From Selaginella moellendorffii (Eukaryota > Streptophyta > Lycopodiopsida > Selaginellales > Selaginellaceae): a DNA stretch of 21,971 bases. The stretch spans positions 343,336-365,306 of the forward strand of contig NW_003314337.1 of NCBI RefSeq assembly GCF_000143415.4, read 5' to 3'. This document shows positions 1 to 13,341 of the stretch, piece by piece (the stretch's first letter is position 1; every line of letters starts with the position of its first letter). The notes beneath the pieces are model-generated. The model was given only the letters and a program-made list of their open reading frames with translations, was not told where the DNA came from and ran no database searches. Position numbers and translations under genes: made by a program.

Positions 1-3377
<3,377 letters not shown>

Positions 3378-4262
3378 TGTAAGCAACTAAATTTTCCATT
3401 TTACTTTAATCACTTAACCACACTTCTAACCACTTGGAAGAGTTTCATTCACAACCTCTATAAGTCCTATTCCAAACTTGGGGCTTGCTAACCCCGAGAA
3501 TGGCATCTATGCCATTTAACCTTTGCACTTGGTCCTAGTGCTCCACGTGTTCGATCCCATAACCAACACCCAAAGGTACCATCAACATATCAGCCTGTTA
3601 TACTAAGGCCATGCTCATTCACATTTGTCACACTGGTGATCCAACACCACCTACATCATAGTCCCGTCTTTAAAAAATTGGGCCATCCATCCATGAGTGA
3701 TCATCCTAGATCCACCCCTTAGCATCTTTAGGATGCCCACAAACATAGGGAACAACTTTCCTCAATATCCCTTTTTCGGTCCCTACTAAGTCCCTTTCTA
3801 TCCATGGCTATGTTTGCTAACACTGCCACTAAGTCAAGGTGCATAGGCCAAACCACTAAGTCCCACTGTCCTCTGGAATTTCCTCACCATATGATTGTAT
3901 CCTTGGTCACTACACTAGAGGAGTGCTCCTCTTCCTTTTTACAGTCTGCAGCCATGGGGCTAGAGTGAGGCTCTGTTGAGCCACACCAAGGTATCTAAGT
4001 AGTAGTGCCACCCACGTTTGGACTAGGAGCATCGACCATTCAATCTCCCGGGGGAACTAGAGTTGGCTCTTGAACACTTCATCAAATTACAAGAAGGTTA
4101 TGCCCACATGTTGGGTGATAATATATCCATTGAGGAGTCTAAAGTTAGAGTGAATATAGACAAACAAATGGGGGGTCACACTAGCCTTTTCTAGCCAAAC
4201 TGGCTCCACAAATGTCTAACCCCCCCACACTCTCCTTACTATATTTTTGGAACCCCCTACAA

Positions 4263-4304
4263 CCCCCCCTTCCCCCCCCCCCCCCCCCTCCCCCCTTCGG
4301 GGGG
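4263..4304. repeat. C-homopolymer tract with adjoining C6/G6 foldback
   Basis: Inside the old LTR there is a C7 run, a C17 run and a C6 run separated only by T residues. The last C6 (4290-4295) is followed by TTC and G6 (4299-4304), giving a 6-bp stem. The minus strand is a strong G-quadruplex candidate and the plus strand an i-motif candidate. The equivalent place in the better-kept copies (about 12640-12655) has only CACCAAACCCCCC, so the tract expanded in this copy. Homopolymer length is error-prone in assemblies. Confidence 0.85.
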
Positions 4305-4356
4305 ATGATCGCTTTGGGCTTTCACCCAACCCAACAACCTATATTAGTAATATTTG

Positions 4357-4600
4357 GACTCAGACTTGGACTTAGATTCTGACTCGTTCTTAGTCTCAAT
4401 TGGTCTTAGTTCCACCTCAGACTCCATCTCGGACTCCATCTCGGGTCCATCTCAAACTCCATTTTAGACTCCATCTCAAGTCCATCTCAGACTCCATCTC
4501 GGGGTCCATCTTAGACTCCATCTTAGACTCCATCTCGAACTTTATCTTAGGTCCATTTTGGACTCCATCTCAGATTTATCTCGGGCTCCATCTTGGACTC
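4357..4600 (-). repeat. Decayed LTR minisatellite (hexamer/12-mer)
   Basis: Degenerate tandem copies of GACTCCATCTCG-type 12-mers and 11-mers, the reverse complement of the GAGATGGAGTCC array in the young LARD LTR, in the same LTR position. Many units carry transitions (CTCAG, TTAGA), as expected for an old, formerly methylated CpG-rich array. The open frame across it is a product of the 3n periodicity. Confidence 0.8.
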
Positions 4601-4830
4601 TTTTATGTGTCATGTGTTGGTCTTGTTGTGTCCCTTTTCTAGAAACTCATTTATTGCTCACTTTATACTCATTCCTTCAGCACTTTGTTGAGAATTCCAC
4701 TTCCGCTCTTGACCTTTCAAGTCAGAGCTTTTAATCCTAACGTATTACACTTGTTTGGCTTCCACTTCGGCCACTACCATGTGGCACCCTTTTGGCTCCA
4801 CTTTTGGGGCTCTAGGATTTGTGTTTCACA

Positions 4831-4886
4831 CCCTACTATACATTTGGAACCCCCCCTTGAGGAATACATACTTTGGGCTTTCACCC
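4831..4886 (-). repeat. Short partial duplication of an LTR-internal segment
   Basis: Immediately beyond the inferred LTR edge, the order CTACTATA, TTTGGAACCCC, then CTTTGGGCTTTCACCC repeats a block found inside the same LTR at about 4236-4325, without the long C tract. It marks either a second truncated LTR remnant or a local rearrangement. It is the main reason to be cautious about calling the flanking CCTTA/CCCTA a true target duplication. Confidence 0.55.
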
Positions 4887-5008
4887 TTAGCCACCCTTAA
4901 TACCAGGAGTTAGTCTCTAGGGCAAGCTTGAAACTTACTAAATATGAAATATCCCTAGATTGTGAATTTAGACACTAGAGGAACACTATTGTGTTTAGGA
5001 TAATTTCT

Positions 5009-5189
5009 ACACTTTCCATAAATAGCATTTAGGACTGGAATAAGACTTATACAAAAGATATGATAGTGAGGGTGTTTAGCAAATTCCATAGATATGCCAA
5101 ATGAGCAAATTTAGACACTTTCCATAAATAGCATTTAGGACTGGAATAAGACTTATACAAAAGATATGATAGTGAGGGTGTTTAGCAAA
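5009..5189. repeat. 75-bp exact direct duplication, offset 106 bp
   Basis: Positions 5009-5083 and 5115-5189 are identical over 75 bp, separated by a 31-bp spacer. The shared block begins ACACTTTCCATAAATAGC and ends GGGTGTTTAGCAAA. Exact identity next to otherwise decayed DNA implies a recent local duplication, or an assembly duplication. No coding frame runs through it. Confidence 0.95.
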
Positions 5190-6755
5190 AACAGTAAGGT
5201 ATCATTCAATGTTATTGAGGAACTAATCTCAATATACAAGGGTTTTTGTCAAGCTAGTGCAAGACAAAGCAAAAGAGAACTAAAAACTAATAAACTAGGC
5301 TTAGCACCTGTACTTAGCCAAATAAATATAAGGTAGAAACTTCCTATATGTTTTTAGCTAAGCATATTTGGCTTGGAACACTTGAACAAGAGGGGCTGGT
5401 AAAAGGAATCAGCAATACCAACCTTTTGCTGTCATGGTAGTAAGGAGTGGTAATGCAAAAAGCCAAAAGCCATCAAAGAAAACAATTAACCATCATGAAA
5501 GATTATTAATCATTCTATCAAAAGAGAGATGCATAATCATCGTCGAAGAAGAAACCTACCATCTTGAAGAATGACAAATCATTCTTATAACAACAATAAT
5601 CAAGCAAAACCTTTTGACAAGGATAATCAACTATTCTAGATGATAGTTAATCATCACTAATGATTGCTAGATGCAAATGCTAACTTCAGCATCGAAGCTA
5701 ATGAGCCAGAATGCCTTCCCCAACAACTTCTAACAAATGGAAAAATGAGTATAAAACTCAAAGAACTAAAAACTTGAAGAAGCCTATAACCAAGTTTTGC
5801 TTGATAATAATCACAAGTCTTAGATGAACTAACTTTAATGGTAAAGAAGAAATCATAGTATAACCCATAATATCCTCTTTAACATATCCATAAGCTAAAC
5901 TTCATAATGCCAAAGCTAATAAAGAGCATTTCTGCATCAATCCAAAATTTAAGCATAACAAAGCTATGCTTAACAAGTGATCACTAAATCAATCCTTCAT
6001 AAATCCATCTTTTATAGCAAAATGTAATTCACTTTATAATAAGCACAAGAATCATCAATAATCAATATATCCCTAACTCAAATCTAACAAAGGATCAATA
6101 TCTTCAATATCAACCACTAACTCACTATCATTAGCATAGTCCACGACTGAATCACTTTTCAAGAAAATGCTCAAAATTTAACCCTGACTAAGCAGTCTCA
6201 TCTAAAGTATAGCTAACTCAATTTGCCACTCAGTTCATTTGAATGTCAATATAGCTGCTAATTAACAAATGCACAGATGCCAATAACATAAAGCTATAGC
6301 CAAATCATTAACATTATCTGCATCAAGGCTAATGAAATTTAATATCAATTATATGGAGAGATATTTCATTTCATTTGAATCTCAACATCAACAATATTAA
6401 CGACAAGGCATCACTTCAATGCCATCAACACTATAACAAAGCTAATAGAAAGCAAGAATGAATCATCATTCAAAACTCTCTAGCAACCAATTTAACCAAA
6501 GTTGAAAATACTATACTTAGTATTTGAGATTATTTCTTCAACAATACTCAACTATAGATAACACATCATCAATGAGTGAATCACCACATTTAAGATTTAA
6601 TGTAATCCAACATCACAGATTAAACGCAACCAAATGATATTGACAAACATGGAATTGATATGCTAACATAGAAAAACCATGTAAGTGTAACAACATGATC
6701 CGCCACACCATCCAATAAAACAAGCTCATCATTGATAAATTTTTATTGAGTGAAG
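5190..6755. other. AT-rich non-coding sequence, no gene seen
   Basis: A long A-rich, G-poor stretch, full of AATCAT, CAATCA and TCATCAA words, with stops in every frame. I see no promoter, splice pattern, RNA gene or LTR boundary. The strand asymmetry (A and C over T and G) resembles the internal part of a very old transposon, but I cannot align it to anything in the window. The two solo LTRs to its right appear to have inserted into this same background. Confidence 0.55.
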
Positions 6756-6760
6756 CAAGT
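6756..6760. other. Left target-site duplication CAAGT
   Basis: Pentamer directly before the TG of the solo LTR. It is repeated exactly at 7810-7814 after its terminal CA. A 5-bp duplication is typical of LTR-retrotransposon integrases. Confidence 0.92.
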
Positions 6761-7809
6761 TGTAAGGAACCAACTCCCTGAGGTGTCGTAGGCTAAAGGA
6801 TCCCCGAAAGTATGACCGAAATGACAAAGAGTTCATCAGATGGGACCGAGTCGAAGATCGAGTCCAAGACCGACTCTGAGACCGAGTTCAAGATAGAGTC
6901 CGGGATCGAGTTTGAGGCCGAATCGGAGACCGAGTTCGAGACCGAGTTTGAGACAAAGTCCGAGATCCGAATCGGACCCAAGACCGAGTCTGAGGTCGAG
7001 TCCGAAGTCGAGTCTGAGATTGGGTCCGAGATCAAGTATGAGATCGAGTCCGAAACCAAATCCGAAGTCAGGTCCGAGATCAAGTCCGAGTCCGAGGCCG
7101 AGGGATAATGAGGTCCAAGAACCAGTCTTGAAGGAACTCTCCAGTGGTGCTTCCAAATTGACTTGAGGTTGAGACTGGGGCCGAGGGGCCTTGGGTGGGA
7201 GTGAGCATGGACTCGGGTGGTGCTGGAGGGGCCACCCAAGGAAGTGCTCAAGAGCAACTCCCACTCCCAAAGGGAAACCAATTGCGGTGCTCCCGGCTTA
7301 TGTGGAGTGGTACCCCATTTGAGTACCTTATGGCTCATTGGTCCTCGCCCTTCCTAGGGGCTTGGGCCTTCCCTTCGGGATGGAAGTGGGGGGCTAGAGG
7401 TACCTATACCGGGCCATTAGGCCACGGTGTTTCTCCCTGGTGTCCCGAAGCAAGTGTTGCACCCAAGGCTTGGGATTTAGAGGGTCCCATGATTAAGTCT
7501 TGTTGTACCAAGAGGTGTTAGGAACTTGGAGGCTTGGTGTGCTTGGCTACTTGTGCCTGTGGAGAGTGTAGCTGAACCTTAAGTCCAGTGTAACCCGGGG
7601 AGGGGGATTGGGAGAGATTTGGGAATCTGTGGATGGATGGCTAACGTTCCGTTGCTTGTGCAGTGAGTAGTTGAAATCAAGTAAGACAAAGTAGGAGCTG
7701 GTACAATAGGCGGGAACCTTGGCGAGGGAACTTAGCAAAAGCCAAGGCAGTGTTGGTCAGATAGACGAGGTAAGCTGGCAAATTGAAAAGGAAAAATTTG
7801 TGACTTACA
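6761..7809 (+). mobile_element. Solo LTR, diverged subfamily of the LARD group
   Basis: The segment starts TGTAAGGAAC and ends GACTTACA (TG...CA) and is flanked on both sides by the pentamer CAAGT (6756-6760 and 7810-7814), a perfect 5-bp target-site duplication. There is no PBS, internal domain or second LTR, so it is a solo LTR of 1049 bp. It is distantly related to the other LTRs: blocks such as TTCAAGAGC, GATGCTCCC, TATGGCTCA and AGGCCACGGTGTT recur in the same order, and a GAGTCC/GAGACC array sits near its 5' side. Its first 80 bp differ from the TGTGAGACAC start of the others, so I treat it as a separate subfamily. The orientation is inferred from these shared blocks. Confidence 0.92.
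6844..7105 (+). repeat. LTR minisatellite, GAGACC/GAGTCC hexamer array
   Basis: About 260 bp of imperfect 6-bp units (GAGACC, GAGTCC, GAGTTC, GAGATC and variants), often paired into 12-mers. It is the counterpart of the arrays in the other LTRs but is built from different variant units, so it has turned over independently in this subfamily. Overlapping open frames on both strands (Glu-Ser, Pro-Arg-Ser and Gly-Leu runs) are consequences of the 6-bp period. Confidence 0.88.
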
Positions 7810-7814
7810 CAAGT
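7810..7814. other. Right target-site duplication CAAGT
   Basis: Exact partner of 6756-6760. It proves that the two ends were created in one integration and that the internal region was later lost by LTR-LTR recombination. Confidence 0.92.
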
Positions 7815-8141
7815 GTTAACAGTCTTTGATGAAGTCTACAAGAAATCATTAGCTACAAAGCAACTAATAATCACTCTTCAACTTACCTTTACAAGACCTA
7901 AACACTAAACTCATATCACCAAGTTATATACTTGTTCAACATGAACGTAATACCCTAGATATGAGATATAGGAACATGGACAAGCACAAATTAAATGACC
8001 ACTTGAATCCAATCAAATTACAATAAGTTCACCAACATGTATAGCCAATAGTTCTAAGCATGCCTTGAAGAGGCTAGCTATGCATGATCAACACTTAGTC
8101 AAAACTAAGGTGAAGACTATGAGATGGACTTATATCATCAT
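7815..8141. other. AT-rich non-coding sequence, no gene seen
   Basis: AT-rich sequence between two solo LTR insertions, similar in composition to 5190-6755. No open frame, RNA gene or repeat edge is visible. It appears to be pre-insertion background DNA. Confidence 0.6.
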
Positions 8142-8146
8142 ACAAC
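8142..8146. other. Left target-site duplication ACAAC
   Basis: Pentamer before the solo LTR start, repeated exactly at 9391-9395. Confidence 0.92.
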
Positions 8147-9390
8147 TGTGAGACACAAAATCTCTAGGCCCCAAAGTGGAGCCGGAAGGGCGCCATGTGG
8201 TAGTGGCCGAAGCAAAAGCCAAACTAGCGTAACACGTTTGGACTAAAAACTCCGACTTGAAAGGTCGAGAGCGGGAGTGGAACTCCCAACAAAGTGCTCG
8301 AGGAATGAGCATGAAGCGAGCAATAAGCGAGGCTCTAAAAAGGGACCCAAAAGGACCAACACACGACACATGGAAGTGTTCGAGATGGAGACCGAGACTG
8401 AAACCGAAACCGAGACCGAAAGCCCAAAGCGTTCGTCTCCCAGACCCTGGGGGGTTTAATGAGCTCCAAAAGTATAGTAGGGGGAGGACTGCAGTGGAGC
8501 TAGTTTTGCCAGGAAAGGCCAATTTGGCCCAGGAAGGCTATACCCAGTGTTGGGTGATGAACTGCCCACTGGGAAGTCCAAAGCTAGAGTGAATACGGCA
8601 ACTTGGTGAAGTGTTCAAGAGCCGGCTCTAGTTCCCTCGGGAGATCGATTGGTCGATGCTCCCAGTCCAAGTGTGGGTGGCACTACCTACTTGGATACCT
8701 GGTGTGGCTCAACGGAACCTCGCTCTAAGCCCACGGCTAGAGCACCCAAAGGTGGAAGGTAGGGAGAGTACCCATGAGGCTCGCATAAGGCCACAGTGTT
8801 CCGAAGTGTTGCCCCAAGGTCCCAGACTGTGAAAAGGAAGTGGAGCCGTCCTATAGTATAGAGACCAGAGATATAGTCATGTGAAGAGGAAGTCCCAGAG
8901 GACCGTGGGACTTAGTGGTCAGGCTTGTAGGCCTTGATCCAGTGGCAGTGTGGGCGAACACAGCCATGGGCAGAAAAGGACTTGATGGGGACCGAAAAGG
9001 GGATATTGGGGAAGGCTATCCCCCATGTCTATGGGCATCCTAAGGGTGCCAAGGAGTGGATTTGGGATGATCACTCATGGACGGATGGCCTAGTCTTTGA
9101 GAGACAGGACTGTGATGTAGGTGGTGTTAGACCACCGATGTGACCAAGGTGAATGGGCATGGCCTTAGCGTAACGGGTTGATATATCAGTTGTACCTTGG
9201 GGTGTGGGTCATGGGATCGGACACATGGAGCACTTGGACCAAGTGCAAAAGTTAAGTTGCGGGGATGCCATTCTCGGGGTTAGCAAGCCCAAGTCCAAAA
9301 TAGAACTTATGGAGGTTGTGAGTGAGACTCCTCCATGTTTGGAGGTGTGGTTAAGTGACTAAAGTAGAATGGAAGAATTAGTCCCTTACA
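8147..9390 (+). mobile_element. Solo LTR of the LARD family
   Basis: It starts TGTGAGACACAAAATC and ends GTCCCTTACA, matching the 5' LTR of the LARD at 14987-16854 along its whole length, apart from an almost absent minisatellite. Identical pentamers ACAAC flank it (8142-8146 and 9391-9395), a perfect target duplication. No PBS follows the CA end and there is no internal domain, so this 1244-bp unit is a solo LTR. The many C-to-T and G-to-A differences from the young copy suggest an intermediate age. Confidence 0.95.
8381..8420 (+). repeat. Contracted LTR minisatellite (about 40 bp)
   Basis: Only one GAGATG unit and about six GAGACC/GAAACC hexamers remain at the place where sister LTRs carry 400-724 bp. 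The flanks (GGAAGTGTTC before, AAAGCCCAAAGCGTTCG after) are conserved, so this is a contraction or an ancestral short state and not a deletion of neighbouring sequence. Confidence 0.85.
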
Positions 9391-9395
9391 ACAAC
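9391..9395. other. Right target-site duplication ACAAC
   Basis: Exact partner of 8142-8146, directly after the terminal CTTACA of the solo LTR. Confidence 0.92.
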
Positions 9396-10049
9396 CTCCT
9401 TATAGACAAAGTTATAGTACAAGTATTAACATTTTAAACTTAAACAATTAAGTTGGACATCACTATCCTCAGCCCAAATGTAGAGCTACCAAAACCAAAT
9501 CAAGATCACTAAGAGCTCATTATTCTTATAGAGTTTAACAAAATGCAAAGTGCAACCTGGCACCAAGCACAATGCTATAGAAAAAAAGGCATAAAGATCA
9601 CCTTTCTAGAAAAGTGTAACAATCATTTTATTATACTAACTCTAGACTTTATCCAATTTAATTGTTTTAGCCCCAAAAGTTAACATCCCTTTTGGGCCAT
9701 ATCATACAAATTATTTACTAAGGTTTAAGTTAATTAAAGTTAACTCTAACCCTTTCACTAGTTTGTATTGGCTTACAAAAACAGAATGTTTTCGAGTAAA
9801 ATCAACTATTGGAAAAGCTTAAGAAAATTTATGAAAATTTTCCCATCCTAGAAAACAATGACTCTTAGTCTAGAAATGCAAACTTTCAAAACTCAACCAA
9901 CTTCTTTTTACTAACAACTTCACATAGGTTCACCTCAACACTAATTATCATAACCTAGCAGTATGTCTAAGCATTAAATATCATTGCCTATATATTTGAT
10001 ATCCAACATCGACATCTGCAAAAATACAAAATGAACATCTAAAACTCGA
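9396..10049. other. AT-rich non-coding sequence, no gene seen
   Basis: AT-rich filler with stops in all frames. It separates the solo LTR from the Cassandra-like LTR. I see no gene, RNA or repeat edge other than the ends of its neighbours. The pentamer CTCGA (10045-10049) abuts the Cassandra LTR and should be one half of its target duplication if that element is intact on the far side. Confidence 0.55.
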
Positions 10050-10063
10050 TGTAAACTCCTGAG

Positions 10064-10165
10064 TTTGGACTTCCCGGGAGGTCATCTAGCCCAGTATTAT
10101 TCTAACCCAAGGACGCTTAACCCCAAATATTCCAAGACCTTTAACCGATTGGAAAACGGGGTGCA
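10064..10165 (-). promoter_or_regulatory. 5S-rRNA-derived region of the Cassandra LTR (pol III internal promoter remnant)
   Basis: On the minus strand the plant 5S promoter landmarks are recognisable: a box-A-like GGTTAAGCGTCCTTGGGT (10105-10122), then a region resembling the intermediate element, then box-C-like TGACCTCCCGGGAAGTCC (10067-10084). Spacing follows 5S rRNA. The 5' third of 5S is poorly preserved. In Cassandra this region is thought to allow RNA polymerase III initiation. I infer family membership from these boxes. It is not a functional 5S gene. Confidence 0.85.
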
Positions 10166-10433
10166 CTCTTGTTCATGGGCCCTTTCCCTCTATATTTGAA
10201 CCCCAATGGATCGTTTCTCGAGTTGTTCTCTTTGGTTGCTTACAATCCACCACGCTTCCCTACAAGTTCACGCCCTCGTGAATGGAAGCTGAGAGCCACA
10301 GCTCTCCCGAGAGCCCCGCTCTCTTGACACCCTACCCCTTGGGTCGAGCTCAGCGGGAACAAACTGGACCAGCCAAATGTCAATCAACATGTGGTGTGAT
10401 TCCCTTAGCCAACCAACAGAGTCGGACCCGAGA

Positions 10434-10447
10434 CCGCTTCGATACCA
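10434..10447 (-). other. Degenerate primer-binding site of the Cassandra copy
   Basis: Minus-strand TGGTATCGAAGCGG. The sister copy at about 14935-14948 has TGGTATCGGAACGG. Both share TGGTATC with the Met-tRNA PBS TGGTATCAGAGC and lie two bases from where the LTR end (TTACA) occurs in the sister copy. Confidence 0.6.
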
Positions 10448-10456
10448 AATGCAAGT

Positions 10457-11723
10457 TCACCACGTCCTTGGTGCCCTTTGCACCAAAGTGTTCAAGTTAG
10501 ATATGCCGAGCTTTCACTCTAAGCAATCTAACCGTGCATCACGACTCCGAGGCATCCCTCGTTTGGTGGTGTGCCCAAACCAGTCTCCTCACTGAGAGTC
10601 CATGACCACCGAAATATGAATATCCTCATATTCCAAACCATCACCACGCCCTAGTGATTTGGGACTCGAACCCAAGCACTAGAGGGTCGGGACTCGAACC
10701 CAACCTCCATATATGCATCTACGGACGGCATCACCCAGGATGCCTGGCGTGACTCCCCACACCGGTGCACCAACTTATACTCAAAGCGCGCTATAGATCA
10801 CAGCTTAGGAACCTAGTTCCTCCACACTGCCAAGTCCTCTCACTTGACAAGTTGGTGATCATGCATGGACTCCTCCATGCTTGGCCCCATGGCCCACCCT
10901 TTTTGAAGTTATCACCTTCAACTAGGGTATTTGTTCCCCTAACTTGCCAATCTCGCTTGGCAAGTCCTCCGACCTCTGTAACATGGTTCTTGCACAAGCG
11001 TGAAAACCCTTGATCATCGACTTTCGTTCAAAACCCTCTCTTTGAACACTTAGGAACTACTTCCCTAACCTTGATAGCCTTGCCTCATGGCAAGCTTCAA
11101 GACCATGCTTCTGCTGCGCCACTCTGATTTTGCGCGTTCCTTGAACCATTTACGCTTGGCCTTTCTAGGTACTAAGCTACCTAGAATCGTCTTTAGGAAC
11201 CTTGAAGGAACTCTGTCCCTTAGCTTGCTAAGGCTTCCCTTTTTGCAAGCTTTCCAATTACCATATAGTCTAACATGGACAATTCCATATTTTAGACTCT
11301 CCATAATATCACGGTTGCTAGCGACAACACCCTCGAGCCCCCACTTGATTCTCCACTCCCAGCTGGCATAACCAACCTTAGTTATGCCCTTCAATTCCTA
11401 TGGTTCGGTTCTATCCCCTTACTTCTTGCTTTTGGCTTCACACCTTTCCTTCGGTCATTCTCCTCCAGACCAAGAGGATAGCTTTGCACTTTCTAACATG
11501 CATTAGCAAGTATTCTTAGGGATGAACCTACCCGATAGCCTAGGGAGTGGTTCCTCCATCCAGGTATGCTCACCCTATAATCCCACACACCGGGATTACG
11601 TTGTTGCTTATGGGCTTTTACATGCCCATTACTAGCCTTGCCAAAATTCCATTTTTGGCTTTGTCCAATTCGAGTAGATGGTCTTCTCCTGTCTCCACCA
11701 CCTTGGACATTTGGATAGCACTA
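10457..11723 (-). mobile_element. LARD internal domain, central part, in the permuted reverse copy
   Basis: Reverse complement of about 18383-19650 of the young LARD, collinear with moderate divergence that is mostly transitions. It contains the same structured blocks: the long hairpin at about 11368-11391, the nested hairpin at about 11262-11293 and the T-arm-like cluster at about 10663-10775. It joins directly to the LTR at 11723, with the PBS and the first 1.5 kb of internal domain missing. At its other end it joins the Cassandra internal domain. The open frames here differ between copies and have no recognisable domains. Confidence 0.88.
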
Positions 11724-13341
11724 ATTTTTCCATTCTACTTTAGTCACTTAACCACACCTTCAACCACTTGGAGGAGTCTCACTCACAACCTCCTTAAGTC
11801 CAATTCAGGACTTGGGACTTGCTAGCCCCGAGAATGGCATCCATGCCACTCATCCCTTGCACTTAGTCCAGGTGCTCCACGTGTCCAGTCCCAAGACTAA
11901 CACCCCAAGGTACCACCGACCTACTAGCCCGTTACGCTAAGGCCATGCCCCTTTACCTTGGTCATACCGGTAGTCTAACACCACCTGCATCACAATCCCA
12001 TCTCTCAAGGACTGGACCATCCGTGGGCCATGAGTGATCATTCCAGATCCACTCCTTAGCATCCTTAGGATGCCCACAGACATGGGGAATAGCCTTCCCC
12101 AATATCTCTTTTCTGGTCCCCACCAAGTCCCTTTCTGCCCATGGCCGTGTTCACCAACACTACCACTGGATCGAGGCCCACAGGCCCGACCACTAAGTCC
12201 CACGATCCTCTAGGACTTCCTCACCACACGACTGTGTCCTTGGTCACTACCCCAGAGGACTACTCCTCTTCCTTTCCACAGTCTGGACCTTTGGGACAAC
12301 ATTTCGGAACACCGTGGCCTTACGCGAGCCACTTGGGTACTCTCCTCACCTTTCGCCTTTAGGTGCTCTAGGCATGGGCTTAGAGCGAGGTTCCGTTGAG
12401 CCACGCCTAGTATCCAAGTAGGTACTGCCACCCACACTTGGACTGGGAGCATCGGCCAGTCGATCTCCTGGGGGAACTAGAGCCGGCTCTTGAACACTTC
12501 ACCAAGCTACCCCGCTTGTCGGTCCGTATTCACTCTAGTCTTGGACTTCCCAGTGGTCAGTTCATCACCCAACACTGGGTCTGGCCTTCCTGGGCCAAAC
12601 TGGCTCCACTGCAGTCCTCCCCCTTACTATACTTTTAGAGCTCACCAAACCCCCCATGGTCTAGGAGACAAACGCTTTGGGCTTTCACCCTCTCAGACTC
12701 GAACTCGAACTCGGACTCGGACTCGGACTCGGACTCGGACTCGGGCTCCGTCTCGGCCTCCGCCTCGGTCTCGGTCTCGGTCCCGGTCTCGGTCTCGGTC
12801 TCGGTCCCGGTCCCGGTCCCGGTCTCGGTTCGGTCTTGGTCCCGGTCTCGGTCTCGACCTCGGACTTCATCTCGGGTCCTTCTCGGACTCCATCTCGGAT
12901 TCCATCTTGGGTCCATCTCGGACTCCATCTCGGACTCTGTCTCGGTCCATCTCGGACTCCATCTCGAGCTGCATCTCGGGTCCATCTTGGACTCCATCTC
13001 GGGTCCATCTTGGACTCCATCTCGGACTCCGTCTCGGTCCATCTCAAACTCCATCTCGGACTCCACTTCGGACTCCATCTTGGACTCCATCTCGGACTCC
13101 ACCTCGGACACTTCCATGTGTCATGTGTTGGTCCTTTTTGGGTCCCTTTTTGGAGCCTCGCTTATTGCTCGCTTCGTGCTTGTTCCTCGAGCCCTTGTTG
13201 GGAGTTCCACTCTCGCTCTCGACCTTTCAAGTCAGAGCTTTTAGTCCAAACGTGTTACGCTCGTTTGGCTTTCGCTTCTGCCACTACCATGTGGCACCCT
13301 TTCCAGCTCCACTTTGGGGCCTAGGGATTTTGTGTCTCACA
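11724..13341 (-). mobile_element. LARD LTR of the permuted reverse copy
   Basis: The LTR runs on the minus strand from TGTGAGACAC at 13341 to near its terminus at about 11724. The last few bases (GCTTACA) are replaced by internal sequence ending TTGGATAGCAC. It is flanked on the upstream side by the 3' end of a LARD internal domain (13342 onward) and on the downstream side by a mid-internal segment. One LTR between two internal segments is the layout of a circularly permuted or tandem element and not of a solo LTR. Confidence 0.9.
12695..13108 (-). repeat. LTR minisatellite (about 414 bp)
   Basis: Tandem GACTCCATCTCG and GGGTCCATCTCG units (12- and 11-mers), then CGGTCTCGGTCT-type hexamers and GGACTCGGACTC hexamers, in the same order as the young LTR read in reverse. 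It is CpG-rich. It creates long open frames on both strands (up to 336 codons through 12490-13500) that carry only repeat peptides such as Arg-Thr, Arg-Ser and Glu-Thr. Confidence 0.93.

Larger units (their letters stand above)
3378..4830 (-). mobile_element. Old degraded LTR of the LARD group, probably a solo LTR, reverse orientation
   Basis: Read on the minus strand, this segment follows the LTR at 14987-16854 from end to end: a TGTGAAACAC-like start at 4830, a decayed minisatellite, the AGCCCAAAG and tail blocks, and an end in GCTTACA at 3378. Divergence is much higher than for the other copies, so it is the oldest LTR here. No PBS or internal domain adjoins either end, which fits a solo LTR left by LTR-LTR recombination. 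Flanking pentamers are CCTTA (3373-3377) and CCCTA (4831-4835), one mismatch, so the target duplication is likely but not certain. LTR-like sequence continues just past 4830, which complicates that edge. Confidence 0.75.
10050..10450 (-). mobile_element. Cassandra-type TRIM: 3' LTR plus internal domain, 5' LTR missing
   Basis: On the minus strand the order is a primer-site-like block, a 120-bp internal domain (10330-10449), a purine tract GGGGTAGGG, then a 280-bp LTR from TGTCAAGAGAGC (10329) to GGAGTTTACA (10050). The LTR carries a 5S-rRNA-like region, the hallmark of Cassandra TRIM elements, which are non-coding, very short and mobilised in trans. An identical arrangement with the same 120-bp internal length recurs at 14815-14986. 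The 5' LTR is absent here because LARD sequence begins at about 10457, so the copy is incomplete. Confidence 0.85.

Noticed and set aside
10064-10165. Genuine 5S rRNA gene
   Set aside because: Only the promoter-box region is 5S-like. The 5' third is degenerate, and the segment sits inside an LTR with TG/CA ends, as in Cassandra.
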